Part shown: positions 32,867 to 42,793 of the stretch, in pieces
Layout of the letters: every line of letters begins with the position of its first letter
Numbering within the stretch: position 1 is the first letter of the stretch
DNA from: an uncultured bacterium
GTDB taxonomy: Bacteria > Planctomycetota > UBA1135 > GCA-002686595
Direction: 5' to 3'
Assembly: GCA_905480285.1 (NCBI GenBank)
Contig: CAJQPT010000095.1
Location: 1-64,000, forward strand
Length of the DNA stretch: 64,000 nucleotides
Translations under genes and position numbers: made by a program
The notes under the pieces: generated by a model
The model's input: only the letters and a program-made list of their open reading frames with translations
The model's database searches: none
What the model was told of the DNA's origin: nothing

Positions 32867-34293
32867 TAGAGCGCGAAGGCCGCCGCGAGCATCACGGCTC
32901 CCCCGCTCCCCAGGACCACCAGTGGTACCATCACGCCCCCTAGTTCCGGGGTGCTGAGGACGCCCTTGCCGTACCAGAGGATGCCGTGGAAGGCGTCCAT
33001 GGCCCACGCCACCGGGGTCACGAGGCCCGCCGTCTGGAACCACTCCGGGAGGATCTCCCTGGGGAACCACGCGCCGCCCACCGCGCTCATGACCAGGATC
33101 ACGAGGGTCGAGAGCCCCTCCATCTGCTTGCGGGTCCTGCAAGCCGTGGCGAAGAGGAGCCCCAGCGCGCTGGCCGCGAAGGCCCAGGTGAGGCTCGCCG
33201 CGGCCAAAGCCGGCAGGTGCTCCAGCACAGGGACCTTGAACGCGAGCGCGCCGAAGGCGAAGAGGAGCACGAGCTGCACGATGGCGAGGAGCATGGTGAC
33301 AAGCAACTTGCCGAGCAGCACCGCCCGGCCCGCCTGGGGCGTGAGCCGCAGGCGGTCGAGCGTCCCCTCCGCCCGCTCCTCGAGGAGCGTGCCGGCGAAG
33401 GCCACCAGGTTGAACAGCAGCATCATCACGGCCATGGCGGAGAACGCATGGGACGCGCCGGCGCTGCGCGGGAGGCCGTCCGCGCGGGGCGGTGAGAGGT
33501 CCTCGATCTGGAGCCCCATGAGCCCCGGGAGGGCCTCCATGATGCCCACGTCCCCGGTCGCATCCGGCTCGGTCGCATCCGGCTCGGTCGCGGAGGTGAC
33601 GGGCGGCGCGTCGTCGTCGCGCTCCGTCGCGGCCTCGGCCCCGGCCTCGGCTTCAGGTCCAGCCTCAGCGGTGGCCTCAGCGGTGGCCTCAGCTGTGGCC
33701 TCAGCGGCGGCCGCCTCGACCCCTTCCATGATGTCCTCGACCCGCAGATAGGAGCCCATCAGCTCCTCCGTGATCGCGCCTCGGCTCGCCTCGGGCAGGT
33801 CCATCAGCTCCGTGACCCGTCCCATCATCCGCGAACCGAGCCCCTTCGCGGTCTGCTGGAAGAGCACCGGTGAGAGCTGGAACACCATCACCTGGCTCGC
33901 GATCTGCTTGGCAGGGTCCCTGTAGAGGACGAGGTCCGGCGGCGCGCCACCGCTCGAGAGCGCCTCACCGTAGCCCGCCGGGATCACGAGCCCGCCGGCG
34001 CGATCTCCGTCCGCCACCAGCCGGCGGACGTCAGCCGTCACCTCGACCCGCAGCTCTTTGATGCTGCGGACCGCCTCGACGAGCTCCTGGCTCCGGGGCG
34101 TCCGGTCGAGGTCCTCGACCGCGATGGCGATCTTCCGCGCCTTCGAGCCGCCGCCCATCATCCCACCCCCCATCGCGGTCCCCATGATCGCGCCGAGGCC
34201 TATCGGGAGAACGAGGAGGAAGAAGAGGGCGGTCCGGTCGCGGGCGAAGAGGCGCAGGTCCTTTCGCAGGAGCGTGAGTGCGGTCTGGATCAT
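32842..34293 (-). CDS. ABC-2 type transporter permease
   Basis: The 483-residue permease starts at ATG 34293 (MIQTALTLLRKDLRLFARDR), overlapping the ATPase stop by four bases. There is one N-terminal membrane helix, a large external domain of about 300 residues, then five C-terminal helices, the layout of ABC-2/YhgE-like exporters. The external domain contains a low-complexity AEAT repeat and a TEPDA repeat encoded by perfect 12- and 15-bp DNA repeats. The frame extends upstream, but that part is antisense-like overlap with the ATPase and is rejected. The substrate is unknown. Confidence 0.9.
   Translation of the reverse strand: MIQTALTLLRKDLRLFARDRTALFFLLVLPIGLGAIMGTAMGGGMMGGGSKARKIAIAVEDLDRTPRSQELVEAVRSIKELRVEVTADVRRLVADGDRAGGLVIPAGYGEALSSGGAPPDLVLYRDPAKQIASQVMVFQLSPVLFQQTAKGLGSRMMGRVTELMDLPEASRGAITEELMGSYLRVEDIMEGVEAAAAEATAEATAEATAEAGPEAEAGAEAATERDDDAPPVTSATEPDATEPDATGDVGIMEALPGLMGLQIEDLSPPRADGLPRSAGASHAFSAMAVMMLLFNLVAFAGTLLEERAEGTLDRLRLTPQAGRAVLLGKLLVTMLLAIVQLVLLFAFGALAFKVPVLEHLPALAAASLTWAFAASALGLLFATACRTRKQMEGLSTLVILVMSAVGGAWFPREILPEWFQTAGLVTPVAWAMDAFHGILWYGKGVLSTPELGGVMVPLVVLGSGGAVMLAAAFALYQRRFESA
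33556..33709. repeat. In-frame micro-repeats inside the ABC permease gene
   Basis: Two 15-bp copies lie at 33556-33570 and 33571-33585 (TEPDA in protein). Four 12-bp copies of GCCTCAGCGGTG, with small changes, lie at 33662-33709 (AEAT in protein). Both keep the frame, so copy number could vary without inactivating the gene. Confidence 0.85.
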
Positions 34294-35201
34294 GAGGGGA
34301 CCTCCTGGCTCTCGTCGCGCAGGGCGCGGCCCGTCAGGGCGAGGAAGATGGACTCGAGGTCGGGGGCAGCGCCGCGGACCTCGGCGCCCACACCATGCTC
34401 CCGCAGGATCGCCGCGGCCCTCTCGAGGTCGGCGCCCGGCTCGACCTGCAGCCCGCTGCCGAGGCCAGCGCGGACCTCCTCCAGGTCGCGGAGTCCCTCG
34501 AGCGATCCCTGGGCGAGGCACCGCCCCCGGTCCATGATCACGATACGGTCGCAGAGTCGCTCGACCTCCCCCATGGCGTGGGTCGTGTAGACGAGGGTCG
34601 CGCCTCCCCGGTGGATGGCCTCCACCTGCTCGAACAGGTGGTTGCGAGACTGCGGATCCACACCCGCTGTGGGCTCATCGAGGAAGACCAGCTCGGGCTC
34701 GTGGAGCAGGGCCGCCACGAGGTTCAGTCGGCGCTTCATGCCGCCGGAGAACTCCGAGACCAGGGAGCGCCTCCGCTCGACGAGGCCCGCCGTCTCCAGC
34801 CCCCACTCCACGCGCTCTTGGAGCCGGGCTCCGCGGAGCCCTGAGAGCTCTCCGAAGAGGCTCAGGTTCTCCTCTGCGCGCAGGCCGTGGTAAAGCGCGA
34901 TGTCCTGGGGGACAACGCCGATTCGAGTCCTGAGGGCCGGGCCGTCCTTGGCGGGATCCAGCCCCAGGACCCGGACGGTCCCGGCGTCCGCGGTCAGGAG
35001 CGTGGAGAGGATACGGAGCGTGGTGGTCTTGCCAGCTCCATTGGGCCCGAGCAGGCCCAGCGACTCGCCCTGGTGGACCACGAGGTCCAACCCTTGGACC
35101 GCCGGGACGTCACCGAAGGTCTTCTGGAGCCCCCTGACCTCGATGACGTGGCTGCTGGCCTCGGCCTCGGCGTCTCGAACCTGTGCTGGAATCGGCTGCA
35201 T
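34290..35201 (-). CDS. ABC transporter ATP-binding protein
   Basis: The 303-residue ATPase has Walker A GPNGAGKTTTLR, signature SGGMKRRLNLV, Walker B LVFLDEPTAGVD and the H-loop VYTTHAMGE. It belongs to the DrrA/NatA-like group that drives ABC-2 exporters, and it has the C-terminal extension of that group (LGSGLQVEPGADLERAAAIL). It is translationally coupled to the permease gene at 32842-34293. The pair forms an exporter of unknown substrate, possibly a lipid, antibiotic or polysaccharide. It is divergent from rnc with 168 bp between. Confidence 0.95.
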   Translation of the reverse strand: MQPIPAQVRDAEAEASSHVIEVRGLQKTFGDVPAVQGLDLVVHQGESLGLLGPNGAGKTTTLRILSTLLTADAGTVRVLGLDPAKDGPALRTRIGVVPQDIALYHGLRAEENLSLFGELSGLRGARLQERVEWGLETAGLVERRRSLVSEFSGGMKRRLNLVAALLHEPELVFLDEPTAGVDPQSRNHLFEQVEAIHRGGATLVYTTHAMGEVERLCDRIVIMDRGRCLAQGSLEGLRDLEEVRAGLGSGLQVEPGADLERAAAILREHGVGAEVRGAAPDLESIFLALTGRALRDESQEVPS

Positions 35202-35369
35202 GCGCGGCAGGGTACGGCTCCTGCCGAGGGTCTATTCAGTGCGACCGCCAATCACTGGCGTCGTCCGGCCCGCCGGCCCTGCTTCTTGGGTAACGGACAG
35301 GACTCAGACACGACTCGGCCGTGTGGGCACCTGCGGGGGTAGACTCCGGCCCCGCGCCCCCGCTCCCAC

Positions 35370-36050
35370 GTGTCCACACCCCTCGACCCGTTCCACCGCT
35401 TCGACGACCCCGACCTGGGGCTCCTCGCGCTCACGCACTCCTCGTCCGGCAAGGCCGACGCGCGGGGCCGCAAGGACAACGAGCGGCTGGAGTTCCTCGG
35501 CGATACGGTGCTCGATCTGATCATCGCCGAGAGCCTCTTTGGCGACCGGGAGGGGCACATGGAGGGAGCCCTGACCGAGATGAAGGCCCAGGTCGTCTCC
35601 CGCCAGGCGCTCGCCGGGGCAGCCCACCGCATGGGCCTGGCCGACCACGCGCGGCTGGGGCGCGGTCTCGACCGGCGAGCCCTCTCACGCTCGATCCTCG
35701 CCAACCTGTACGAGGCCGTGGTCGGCGCGATCTACCTGGACGCCGGCATCGAGGCGGCGCGGCACTTCGTCCTCGAGACGCTTGGCCCGGAGCTGAGCGC
35801 CACCCGCCAGCGCCGGGGCAAGCCCAAGCCCAAGCAGCGCTTTCAGGAAGTCTGCCAGCAACGCTTCGGTGAACCGCCCACCTACGAGCTCCTCCAGCGC
35901 CGGGGCGACGACAATGCTCGAGCTTTCCTCGTCGCCGCAGCCGCGGGCGGCGAAAGGTTCCCGGGCGCCTGGGGTCGGACGGTCAAGGAGGCCGAGCACT
36001 GGGCCGCCTTCGAGGCCCTGCTGGACCTGGACCTCGACGCCCACCCCTGA
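35370..36050 (+). CDS. rnc: Ribonuclease III
   Basis: RNase III is the double-stranded RNA endonuclease for rRNA and mRNA processing. The 226 residues contain the signature NERLEFLGD (37-45) with its catalytic acidic residues, and YEAVVGAIYLDAG with the second metal site. A C-terminal double-stranded RNA-binding domain starts near 150 (KQRFQEVCQQRFGEPPTYEL) and ends KEAEHWAAFEALL. The length is normal. It lies 23 bp upstream of mfd, so the two are probably cotranscribed. Confidence 0.95.
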   Translation: MSTPLDPFHRFDDPDLGLLALTHSSSGKADARGRKDNERLEFLGDTVLDLIIAESLFGDREGHMEGALTEMKAQVVSRQALAGAAHRMGLADHARLGRGLDRRALSRSILANLYEAVVGAIYLDAGIEAARHFVLETLGPELSATRQRRGKPKPKQRFQEVCQQRFGEPPTYELLQRRGDDNARAFLVAAAAGGERFPGAWGRTVKEAEHWAAFEALLDLDLDAHP

Positions 36051-36073
36051 TCCCAGGCCGACCACTTCTTCCC

Positions 36074-39000
36074 ATGACCGAGCCCGACGCGAGGATGAGC
36101 CTCCTCGACACCTCCGACAAGGAGGGGCACGCCAGCGAGGGCCTCTCAGGGGCCGGGACGGTGCTCGTTCAGCCGGGCGAGGTGCCATTCCCCGCCGCAG
36201 ACCTCGCCAGGACCCTGCGGGCGCTGAAACGCAAGGGCGCCGTATCTGTCGGGAACGTCTGGGGCGGCGCCCAGGGGCTCGTCACTGCCCAGATCGCCGC
36301 CGAGCTTGACCGTCCGCTCCTGGCCCTGACATCAACGGACGGCGAGGCCGAGTCCTTCACCCTTGACCTCGCGGCCTTCGGGATCCCCTCGACCCAGTTC
36401 CCTTCGCGCGACGCGGGGGCCAAGCGTGGAGGCGCGGACGCGGCCTCCATCCGCGCTCGCCTGCAGCTGGCGCAGTCCCTGGCGGGTCCCCTCGACCAGC
36501 GGCCGCGGGCCATCGCAGCCTCCGTACAAGCGCTCCTCCAGCCGATCCCGAGGATGCGCGACCTGGAGGCGGAGTTCGTCCGCCTCAAGACCGGCGATGT
36601 CCTCGACGTCCGCGCCCTGCTTGAGCGGCTCGTCAAGGCCGGATACACCCGAGAGCCTCTGGTCGAGGAGGCGGGACAGGTCAGCCTGCGGGGAGACATC
36701 CTCGACCTCTTCCCGTTCGCGTCGGACGAGCCGATCCGGATCGAGATGTTCGAGGAGGAGATCGAGTCCCTGCGCCGCTTCGAACCCGCGGAACAGCGCT
36801 CCGTCTCCACCCACGACGAGCTCGAGGTCTGCCTCGCTTCGGACGCGGGCGGAGTGGAAGACGGCGACGGGATCTCGCTCCTCGAGCTCCTTGACCCCAA
36901 GACCCTCTGCGTCCGCGTCGAGCCCCTTCGGCTCGACGAGCGCGGGAATGCCCTGAAGGTCCAATCTGCCCAGCACGAGCGCGCGCTGATGGGTCTCAAC
37001 GCGGTCCTCTCCGACCGGCTCGTGCTCGATATCCAGAGCCTCCCCGGCGAGGACGTCTCCCTCGACACTCGCTCGGTCCAAGGGCTCAGCTCGGGGATCT
37101 CCGCCTCGGCTCCCGAGCTCGCTCGCCTCGCGTCCGAGGGCACCCGGGTCATCGTTGCGTGCCTCACGGAGGCCGAGCGGGACCGCGTCAGCGCCCAGTT
37201 CGAGAAGGCCGGCGCATCCGGCCTCGAGCTGGTGGTCGGCTTCGTGTCGCGCGGCTTCCGAGCCCCGCCCTGGGGACTGCTCATCATCTGCAGCCATGAG
37301 CTGAAGGGCACCCTGGGCGCACGCAAGCGCGTCAGCGCCCGCGCGCACCAGCACAAGGTGAAGGCCCTGCAGAGCTTCTTCGAGCTCCGCCCCGGCGACC
37401 TCGTGGTCCACGCGGTCCACGGGCTCGCCAGGTACCAGGGGCTCAAGCGCATGAAGCGCGGCACGGGCGAGGAGGAGCACCTGCACCTCGTCTTTGGGGG
37501 CGACGTCGCCCTCTATGTGCCGGCCAGCCGGATCGACATGGTCCAGCGCTACATCGGCGCCGGAGGCTCCGGGCTCGCCCTGGACAAGATCGGCGGGCAG
37601 AGCTTCCGCAAGCGCAAGGAGAAGGTCGAGCAGGGGCTGTTTGACCTCGCCTCTGAGCTGATCGAGGTGCAGGCCAAGCGTCAGCTGCGCAAGCGCGCCC
37701 CCTGGGACGGAGACCCAGAGCTCGTGCAGCAGTTCCTGGACGAGTTCCCCTGGGACGACACGGAGGACCAGGCCGAGGTCACCACCGAGATGGCCCGCGA
37801 CATCGCGTCCGAGCGCCCGATGGATCGGCTCCTGTGCGGTGACGTCGGCTTTGGCAAGACCGAGATGGCGGTGCGCGCCGCGTTCCGGGTCGTCAACGGC
37901 GGGGGTCAGGTCGCCGTGCTCGTCCCCACCACGATCCTCGCCGAGCAGCACCTCTCGACGTTTCGATCCCGGATGGCCGACTTCCCCATCACGGTCCGTG
38001 GGCTGTCGCGCTACACCTCGGCGAGCGAGCGAAAGGAGACCCTCGAGGGGCTGCCCATGGGGCACGTGGACGTCGTCATCGGGACGCACCGGATTCTCTC
38101 AAAGGACGTGAAGTTCAAGCGCCTCGGGATGGTGATCATCGACGAGGAACAGCGCTTCGGCGTGACTCACAAGGAGCACTTCAAGAAGCTCCGCGCCAAC
38201 GTCGACATGCTGACCCTCACGGCGACCCCGATCCCGCGAACCCTGCACATGTCACTGTCAGGCGTCCGCGACATCTCCGCCCTCAATGCGCCGCCCCCGG
38301 GCCGCCAGGAGGTCGAGACCGTGCTCGGTTACCGCGAGGACGATGCCGAGATCAAGGCAGCGTTCAGGCGTGAGCTCAACCGCGGCGGGCAGATCTTCTT
38401 CCTCCACAACCGCGTGACCTCCATCGAGGCGGTGTGCGCCCATCTGCGCCATATCGTCCCCGACGCGCGCTACGCGATCGGGCACGGGCAGATGCCAGCC
38501 GCCGAGCTGCGGGAGGTCATGGCCGCCTTCCGCGACGGTGAGGTCGACGTGCTCGTGGCCACCACGATCATCGAGAACGGCGTGGACGTCCCGACGGCGA
38601 ACACGATCTTCATCGACGACGCCGACCACTTCGGGCTCTCCGAGCTCCACCAGCTCCGAGGCCGGGTGGGGCGTGGATCCGTCAAGGCCCACTGCCACCT
38701 GCTGGTCGAGAAGCACAAGCCCCTCAAGCAGCACGCGCGCGAGCGGCTGAAGGCCCTCGAGGAGATGAACCACCTGGGAGCCGGGTTCGGGATCTCGGTC
38801 AAGGACCTCGAGCTCCGCGGAGCGGGCAACATCCTCGGCCCCCAGCAGTCAGGGCACATCGCCGCGGTGGGATACGACATGTACTGCCGGCTGCTGAAGC
38901 TGACGGTGGAGCGGCTCGCCGCGGGCGAGACCACCGATCGTGAGCGCCCGCGCTTCGAGGAGACCGAGGCCGGCTGCGAGCTCGAGGTCGGCCTTCGGGC

Positions 39001-39415
39001 CTTCCTTCCCGAGACCTGGATCGAGAAGGCTGACGAGCGCCTCGACGCGCTCCGCGCCCTCTCTCAGAGCCCGGACGCCGAGATCCTCCAGCAGTCCTTC
39101 CAGGGGCTTCGGGACCGCTACGGACGCCCACCGGCGGAGGCCAAGGAGCTGCTGCGGCTCTTCGAGCTGAAGCTCCCCCTGGACCATGCCCGCGTCAAGC
39201 ACGTGGCCTGGCACGGGGACCGCTACGTGATCCAGTACTCCGACGCTGTGGCATTCGAGCACCTCTTCGCCGGCCAGCGCCTGGGCGGACGCCAGCTCGA
39301 TGTGCGGCGAATCAAGCCGGGGGTGGCCCATGTCGTGCTCCCCGGACACCTCGCCGACCACCCCGAGAAGGCCGTCCGTTGGCTCGAGAAGCTTGTTCAG
39401 TCGTCCACCGGTTGA
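36074..39415 (+). CDS. mfd: Transcription-repair coupling factor Mfd
   Basis: This 1113-residue DNA translocase displaces stalled RNA polymerase and recruits UvrA. In order it has the UvrB-homology module (about 1-330), the RNA-polymerase-interacting CarD-like domain ([20 protein letters not shown], about 437) and the RecG-like helicase. Walker A is [12 protein letters not shown] (about 590), the DEAD-box motif is DEEQRFG (about 688) and motif VI lies in [11 protein letters not shown]-terminal TRCF domain ends the protein. Length and order match the family. It lies between rnc and a SurA-like foldase gene, 31 bp away. Confidence 0.97.
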   Translation: MTEPDARMSLLDTSDKEGHASEGLSGAGTVLVQPGEVPFPAADLARTLRALKRKGAVSVGNVWGGAQGLVTAQIAAELDRPLLALTSTDGEAESFTLDLAAFGIPSTQFPSRDAGAKRGGADAASIRARLQLAQSLAGPLDQRPRAIAASVQALLQPIPRMRDLEAEFVRLKTGDVLDVRALLERLVKAGYTREPLVEEAGQVSLRGDILDLFPFASDEPIRIEMFEEEIESLRRFEPAEQRSVSTHDELEVCLASDAGGVEDGDGISLLELLDPKTLCVRVEPLRLDERGNALKVQSAQHERALMGLNAVLSDRLVLDIQSLPGEDVSLDTRSVQGLSSGISASAPELARLASEGTRVIVACLTEAERDRVSAQFEKAGASGLELVVGFVSRGFRAPPWGLLIICSHELKGTLGARKRVSARAHQHKVKALQSFFELRPGDLVVHAVHGLARYQGLKRMKRGTGEEEHLHLVFGGDVALYVPASRIDMVQRYIGAGGSGLALDKIGGQSFRKRKEKVEQGLFDLASELIEVQAKRQLRKRAPWDGDPELVQQFLDEFPWDDTEDQAEVTTEMARDIASERPMDRLLCGDVGFGKTEMAVRAAFRVVNGGGQVAVLVPTTILAEQHLSTFRSRMADFPITVRGLSRYTSASERKETLEGLPMGHVDVVIGTHRILSKDVKFKRLGMVIIDEEQRFGVTHKEHFKKLRANVDMLTLTATPIPRTLHMSLSGVRDISALNAPPPGRQEVETVLGYREDDAEIKAAFRRELNRGGQIFFLHNRVTSIEAVCAHLRHIVPDARYAIGHGQMPAAELREVMAAFRDGEVDVLVATTIIENGVDVPTANTIFIDDADHFGLSELHQLRGRVGRGSVKAHCHLLVEKHKPLKQHARERLKALEEMNHLGAGFGISVKDLELRGAGNILGPQQSGHIAAVGYDMYCRLLKLTVERLAAGETTDRERPRFEETEAGCELEVGLRAFLPETWIEKADERLDALRALSQSPDAEILQQSFQGLRDRYGRPPAEAKELLRLFELKLPLDHARVKHVAWHGDRYVIQYSDAVAFEHLFAGQRLGGRQLDVRRIKPGVAHVVLPGHLADHPEKAVRWLEKLVQSSTG

Positions 39416-39446
39416 TCTCACCCCCCGCTGCCCACAAGATCCGGGC

Positions 39447-40724
39447 ATGCGCCCGCTCCGAATCGCCCACCACGCCCTCGTGGCTGCTGCTCTCGCCTCT
39501 CTTGGAAGTGGCCTGCTCTCCGCGGCCCCCGCTCAGGAGCGAGCAGCGAGCCCCGGCGCTTCGAATTCCGGCGCAGGGGCACCCACCCCTGAGGCGCCCG
39601 CGGCTGGGATAGCCCCGGCAGAGACGGACATCCAAGGCGAGGAGCCCTGGTCGCCCCGGACTCCGTTGGAGCTGGAGCTGCGCCAGACCTACTCTGACTG
39701 GCACTTCGCCGTGGTCGGGGACGAGATTCTCACCCAGCAGGACATCCGGCGGGCGATGCAGGGGCTCGAGGACCCAGCGCTATCCCCCGCCTCCAACCTC
39801 AGCCCCGAGGAGCTCTTGGGGCGGCAGGTCATGGAGGGAGCCGTCGCGCTGACGACGGAGGAGTTGAAGGTCCAAGGTGGTCAGAACCAAGGCTTCGATC
39901 CCGAGCTGATCCAGCGCGCCCTGGCGAGTGAGTTCTCGAGGCAAGTCGCCTCCAGAGGGGGCCCCGTGGCATTCTCCGACGTCCTGTCGAGGAGCGGCGC
40001 TGATGCGGACAGCTTCCGCCAAGTACTGCGGAGGAGGCTGCTCGGTCAGCTCTGGACCGACGCGGTCACCGGCAGGTCCGCAGGTGCCACAGGCCGCGTC
40101 TACGTCGACAGCTACGTTCGCCCGGCTTCCCTCTACCGTCGCTACAGGGAGCTCTTGGCCCGGCCGAACGCCCGAGACGCTGAAGAGATCGGGCGCCAGC
40201 CGGCCATGGTCTCCATGCGGCGCCTCGTGATCAGCAGCCAGCAGGAGCGCAGCGAACAAAGAGCCCTGGAGCTGGCGGAGGCCTGCCGCTTGGCCCTCCT
40301 CAACAATACGGCCACCTTTGACGACCTGGTCAATCAGTACGCCCCCGAGGGCCTGAAGGGGGACCTTAGCCGCCTCGACATCACCCAGCTGCAGGCCGCC
40401 AGAATGCTCGGGGACCTTCACCCCGGGCCTTCGAGCGCCGAATTCCTGGCCAGCGCGGCCCCGGGCGACCTCTCACCCGTGCTGGGCTACATGGGTGCCC
40501 AGGGGGAGGTCTACTTCGCTCTGTACCGGCTCGAGGGCCGGGCCGAGGCCACTGAGGCCACCCCGTTCGGTGACCTGGAGCTCCAGTCGACGCTTCGGCA
40601 GGCCCTGCTCGAAGAGAACCGGGACCTGAATGTCAGGAGAGGGGTGAGCGAGCTGGCTCGAACGACCCGCGTCTCCGATCGGCAGCTGAAGGACCTGCTC
40701 ATCCGGACGGGCGGACCGCGCTGA
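39447..40724 (+). CDS. SurA-like periplasmic foldase / parvulin-type peptidyl-prolyl isomerase
   Basis: The 425-residue exported protein has a signal peptide of MRPLRIAHHALVAAALASLG type ending near SAAPAQ. After a Pro/Ala/Glu-rich linker comes a SurA_N-like segment (WHFAVVGDEILTQQDIRRAM), helical regions, then a parvulin-like domain (about 270-380). That domain includes SMRRLVISSQ, FDDLVNQYAPEGLKGDLSRL and GDLSPVLGYMGAQGEVYFAL. Such proteins fold outer-membrane proteins in diderms. The start ATG 39447 gives a clean signal peptide; the frame upstream lies within mfd and is rejected. Homology is at family level, and isomerase activity is uncertain. Confidence 0.75.
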   Translation: MRPLRIAHHALVAAALASLGSGLLSAAPAQERAASPGASNSGAGAPTPEAPAAGIAPAETDIQGEEPWSPRTPLELELRQTYSDWHFAVVGDEILTQQDIRRAMQGLEDPALSPASNLSPEELLGRQVMEGAVALTTEELKVQGGQNQGFDPELIQRALASEFSRQVASRGGPVAFSDVLSRSGADADSFRQVLRRRLLGQLWTDAVTGRSAGATGRVYVDSYVRPASLYRRYRELLARPNARDAEEIGRQPAMVSMRRLVISSQQERSEQRALELAEACRLALLNNTATFDDLVNQYAPEGLKGDLSRLDITQLQAARMLGDLHPGPSSAEFLASAAPGDLSPVLGYMGAQGEVYFALYRLEGRAEATEATPFGDLELQSTLRQALLEENRDLNVRRGVSELARTTRVSDRQLKDLLIRTGGPR

Positions 40725-41019
40725 GGCGTCCCGGACCGCTCCGGGCCGTCTCCGATCGGCCGACCAGCAGGGTTCCATCCCCGACAGCGGTAGCCGAACC
40801 GAGAATCGCTGGATAACCTCTGAACCCCGCTCGGCGCACCGCGTTGAGTGGCTGTCAGGGCGGCCCGCGCCGCCCGGACGCCCTATAACCCTCCTCCACC
40901 GGTCAGCGGCCCCCCGACTGACCGCTCCCACCAAACGGGTGGCTCCACCAGGATGCCCCCCCAGGAAACCTCCCCGGGAAGCCCTCTGGCCGATCAGCCA
41001 GCCCGGCGACGTCAACGCC
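40725..41019 (+). other. Intergenic region with possible promoter
   Basis: No gene is seen. A hairpin GGGCGGC/GCCGCCC at 40858-40875 is followed by a -10-like TATAAC at 40884-40889, but no convincing -35 lies at the right spacing. It probably carries the promoter of the prenyltransferase-fold gene. Confidence 0.3.
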
Positions 41020-42582
41020 ATGAGCAACGACTACAAGGACATCCAGATTGAATCCTCCATGCCCAAGCCCTGGGAGGAAGAGGAGACGTTCAACGACCAG
41101 CTCTACGAATGGATGAAGAGCGGGCCCTGGCTCCTGCTCTCGGGCGGCCTTCACGGCGTGGCGTTCCTGATCGTTGCGAACATCCCGTGGAGCATCTTCG
41201 ACTCGACCCCCGATCAGAACGTTCAGGCATCGATCGAGCAGGCGCCCGAGCCGGAGATCGAGGAGCCTGAGGAGCCCGAGGAGGAGATCGAGGAGGAGAC
41301 GGAAGAGGAGCCGATCATCGAGGACTTCGAGGTCTCCGACCACAACGAGACCGACACGAACGAGGAGTTCGAGCAGTCCGAAGGCGACCCGACGATGGAC
41401 TCGGACTCGCCGTTCGACAAGAACAACAGCAACTCACTGCTCGGCATCGGCGGGGGCGCCGGTGGCAAGTACGGTGGACGCTTCGGCGGCAAGCGAAACC
41501 TGCGCGCCGGCGGCGGCAAGGGCACCGAGCAGGCCATCAAGGACGGCCTCGAGTGGCTGAAGAAGCACCAGGACAAGGACGGCAAGTGGGACTGCGCCGA
41601 GTTCATGAAGCACGACCCCCCCGGGGACAAGTGCGACGGCGGCGGAGACGAGATCCACGACATCGGAGCCACCGGCCTCGCGCTGCTGGCGTTCCTCGGG
41701 GATGGCCACACCATGACCCGCGGCACCTACAAGGACGTGGTGAAGCGCGGCATCAAGTGGCTCGTTCAGGAGCAAGACAGGGAGAGCGGCCTGTTCGGCG
41801 ACGGGATCGGCAAGCACTTCCTCTACGACCACTCGATCGCGACGCTCGCCATGTGCGAGACCTTCTACCTGGACAAGTCGATCCTGCTGAAGACCAAGGC
41901 CCAGAAGGCCATGGCCTTCATCAGCCGCGCGCGGAACCCGTACGGGGTGTGGCGTTACGACGTCCCGCCCAACGGAGACAACGACACCTCGGTCACCGGC
42001 TGGATGGTCTTCGCCATGAAGTCCGCCGAGGAAGGCAAGCTGAAGATCGATCGCCAGGCTTACAACGACGCGATCAACTGGTTCGACGAGATGACCGACC
42101 CGGGCACGGGACGGGTGGGTTACACGGCGGACGCCGGGGCCGGCAGCCCGAGCTCTCGCGTGACGGGAATGAACGACCAGTACCCCGCCGAGAACGGCGA
42201 GGCGCTGACGGCCGTCGCCCTGCTCTGCCGCTTCTTCCTGGGTCAGAACCCGGATGACAACCCGGTCATGAAGGACCACGCCGAGTTGCTGCTCCGCGAC
42301 CTCCCCGAGTGGGACGGCAAGGACGGCTTCACGAACGACATGTACTACTGGTACTACGGCTCGTACGCCATGTTCCAGATGGGCGGCAAGTACTGGAAGG
42401 CGTGGAAGAAGGCGCTTGAGACCGCGGTCCTCCGATCCCAGCGCAAGGACGGCTCCTCCAAGGGCTCCTGGGACCCGAACGGCCCCTGGGGCTACGCCGG
42501 CGGCCGCGTGTACTCGACGGCCACCATGGTGCTCTGCCTCGAGGCCTACTACCGCTACGCGCGCGTCCTCGGCGCTCGCTGA
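41020..42582 (+). CDS. Membrane-anchored prenyltransferase/squalene-cyclase-fold protein, copy 1
   Basis: The 520-residue product has a short cytoplasmic N-terminus and one membrane helix (GPWLLLSGGLHGVAFLIVAN). A Glu/Pro-rich spacer of about 60 residues follows (EPEIEEPEEPEEEIEEETEE), reminiscent of TonB-type linkers. From about 165 to the end is an alpha/alpha-toroid of repeats such as GLEWLKKHQDKDGKWD, GIKWLVQEQDRESGLFGD and GGRVYSTATMVLCLEAYY, as in squalene cyclase and prenyltransferase families. The catalytic DxDD motif of squalene-hopene cyclase is not seen, so enzymatic cyclase activity is doubtful. Start ATG 41020 (MSNDYKDIQ) is chosen because the upstream frame is non-homologous. 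It is a close paralogue of the next gene. Confidence 0.8.
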   Translation: MSNDYKDIQIESSMPKPWEEEETFNDQLYEWMKSGPWLLLSGGLHGVAFLIVANIPWSIFDSTPDQNVQASIEQAPEPEIEEPEEPEEEIEEETEEEPIIEDFEVSDHNETDTNEEFEQSEGDPTMDSDSPFDKNNSNSLLGIGGGAGGKYGGRFGGKRNLRAGGGKGTEQAIKDGLEWLKKHQDKDGKWDCAEFMKHDPPGDKCDGGGDEIHDIGATGLALLAFLGDGHTMTRGTYKDVVKRGIKWLVQEQDRESGLFGDGIGKHFLYDHSIATLAMCETFYLDKSILLKTKAQKAMAFISRARNPYGVWRYDVPPNGDNDTSVTGWMVFAMKSAEEGKLKIDRQAYNDAINWFDEMTDPGTGRVGYTADAGAGSPSSRVTGMNDQYPAENGEALTAVALLCRFFLGQNPDDNPVMKDHAELLLRDLPEWDGKDGFTNDMYYWYYGSYAMFQMGGKYWKAWKKALETAVLRSQRKDGSSKGSWDPNGPWGYAGGRVYSTATMVLCLEAYYRYARVLGAR

Positions 42583-42609
42583 TCGCGAGCGGGACGCTCC
42601 CGCGAGCTT

Positions 42610-42645
42610 GAACGCCCGCGCGGTCTTCGGACCGCGCGGGCGTTC
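42610..42645 (+). terminator. Terminator with perfect 16-bp stem and UUCG loop
   Basis: Arms 42610-42625 and 42630-42645 pair perfectly around a TTCG tetraloop, followed by TGCTTTGG. It starts 28 bases after the stop of prenyltransferase-fold copy 1, separating it from copy 2. Confidence 0.85.
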
Positions 42646-42793
42646 TGCTTTGGACTCCGAGGAGGCGCGCCCCCACCGCGCCTCCCTTCTCCGGTTCAGT
42701 CAAACACGACCTTCTTTTGGGCGTGAACCGGCCTCCTCGAGCCCCGTTCCCGGTGGCAACCACGTGATCGCCCGAGCGGCGAGGAGATCAAAG

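Noticed and set aside
36332-38089. 585-codon minus-strand frame
   Set aside because: It is antisense to mfd, which has complete helicase motifs over the same bases.
42416-42793. Upstream part of the frame of prenyltransferase-fold copy 2
   Set aside because: It overlaps the end of copy 1 and the terminator in another frame and has no similarity to copy 1's N-terminus. TTG 42794 with GAGGAG is the better start.
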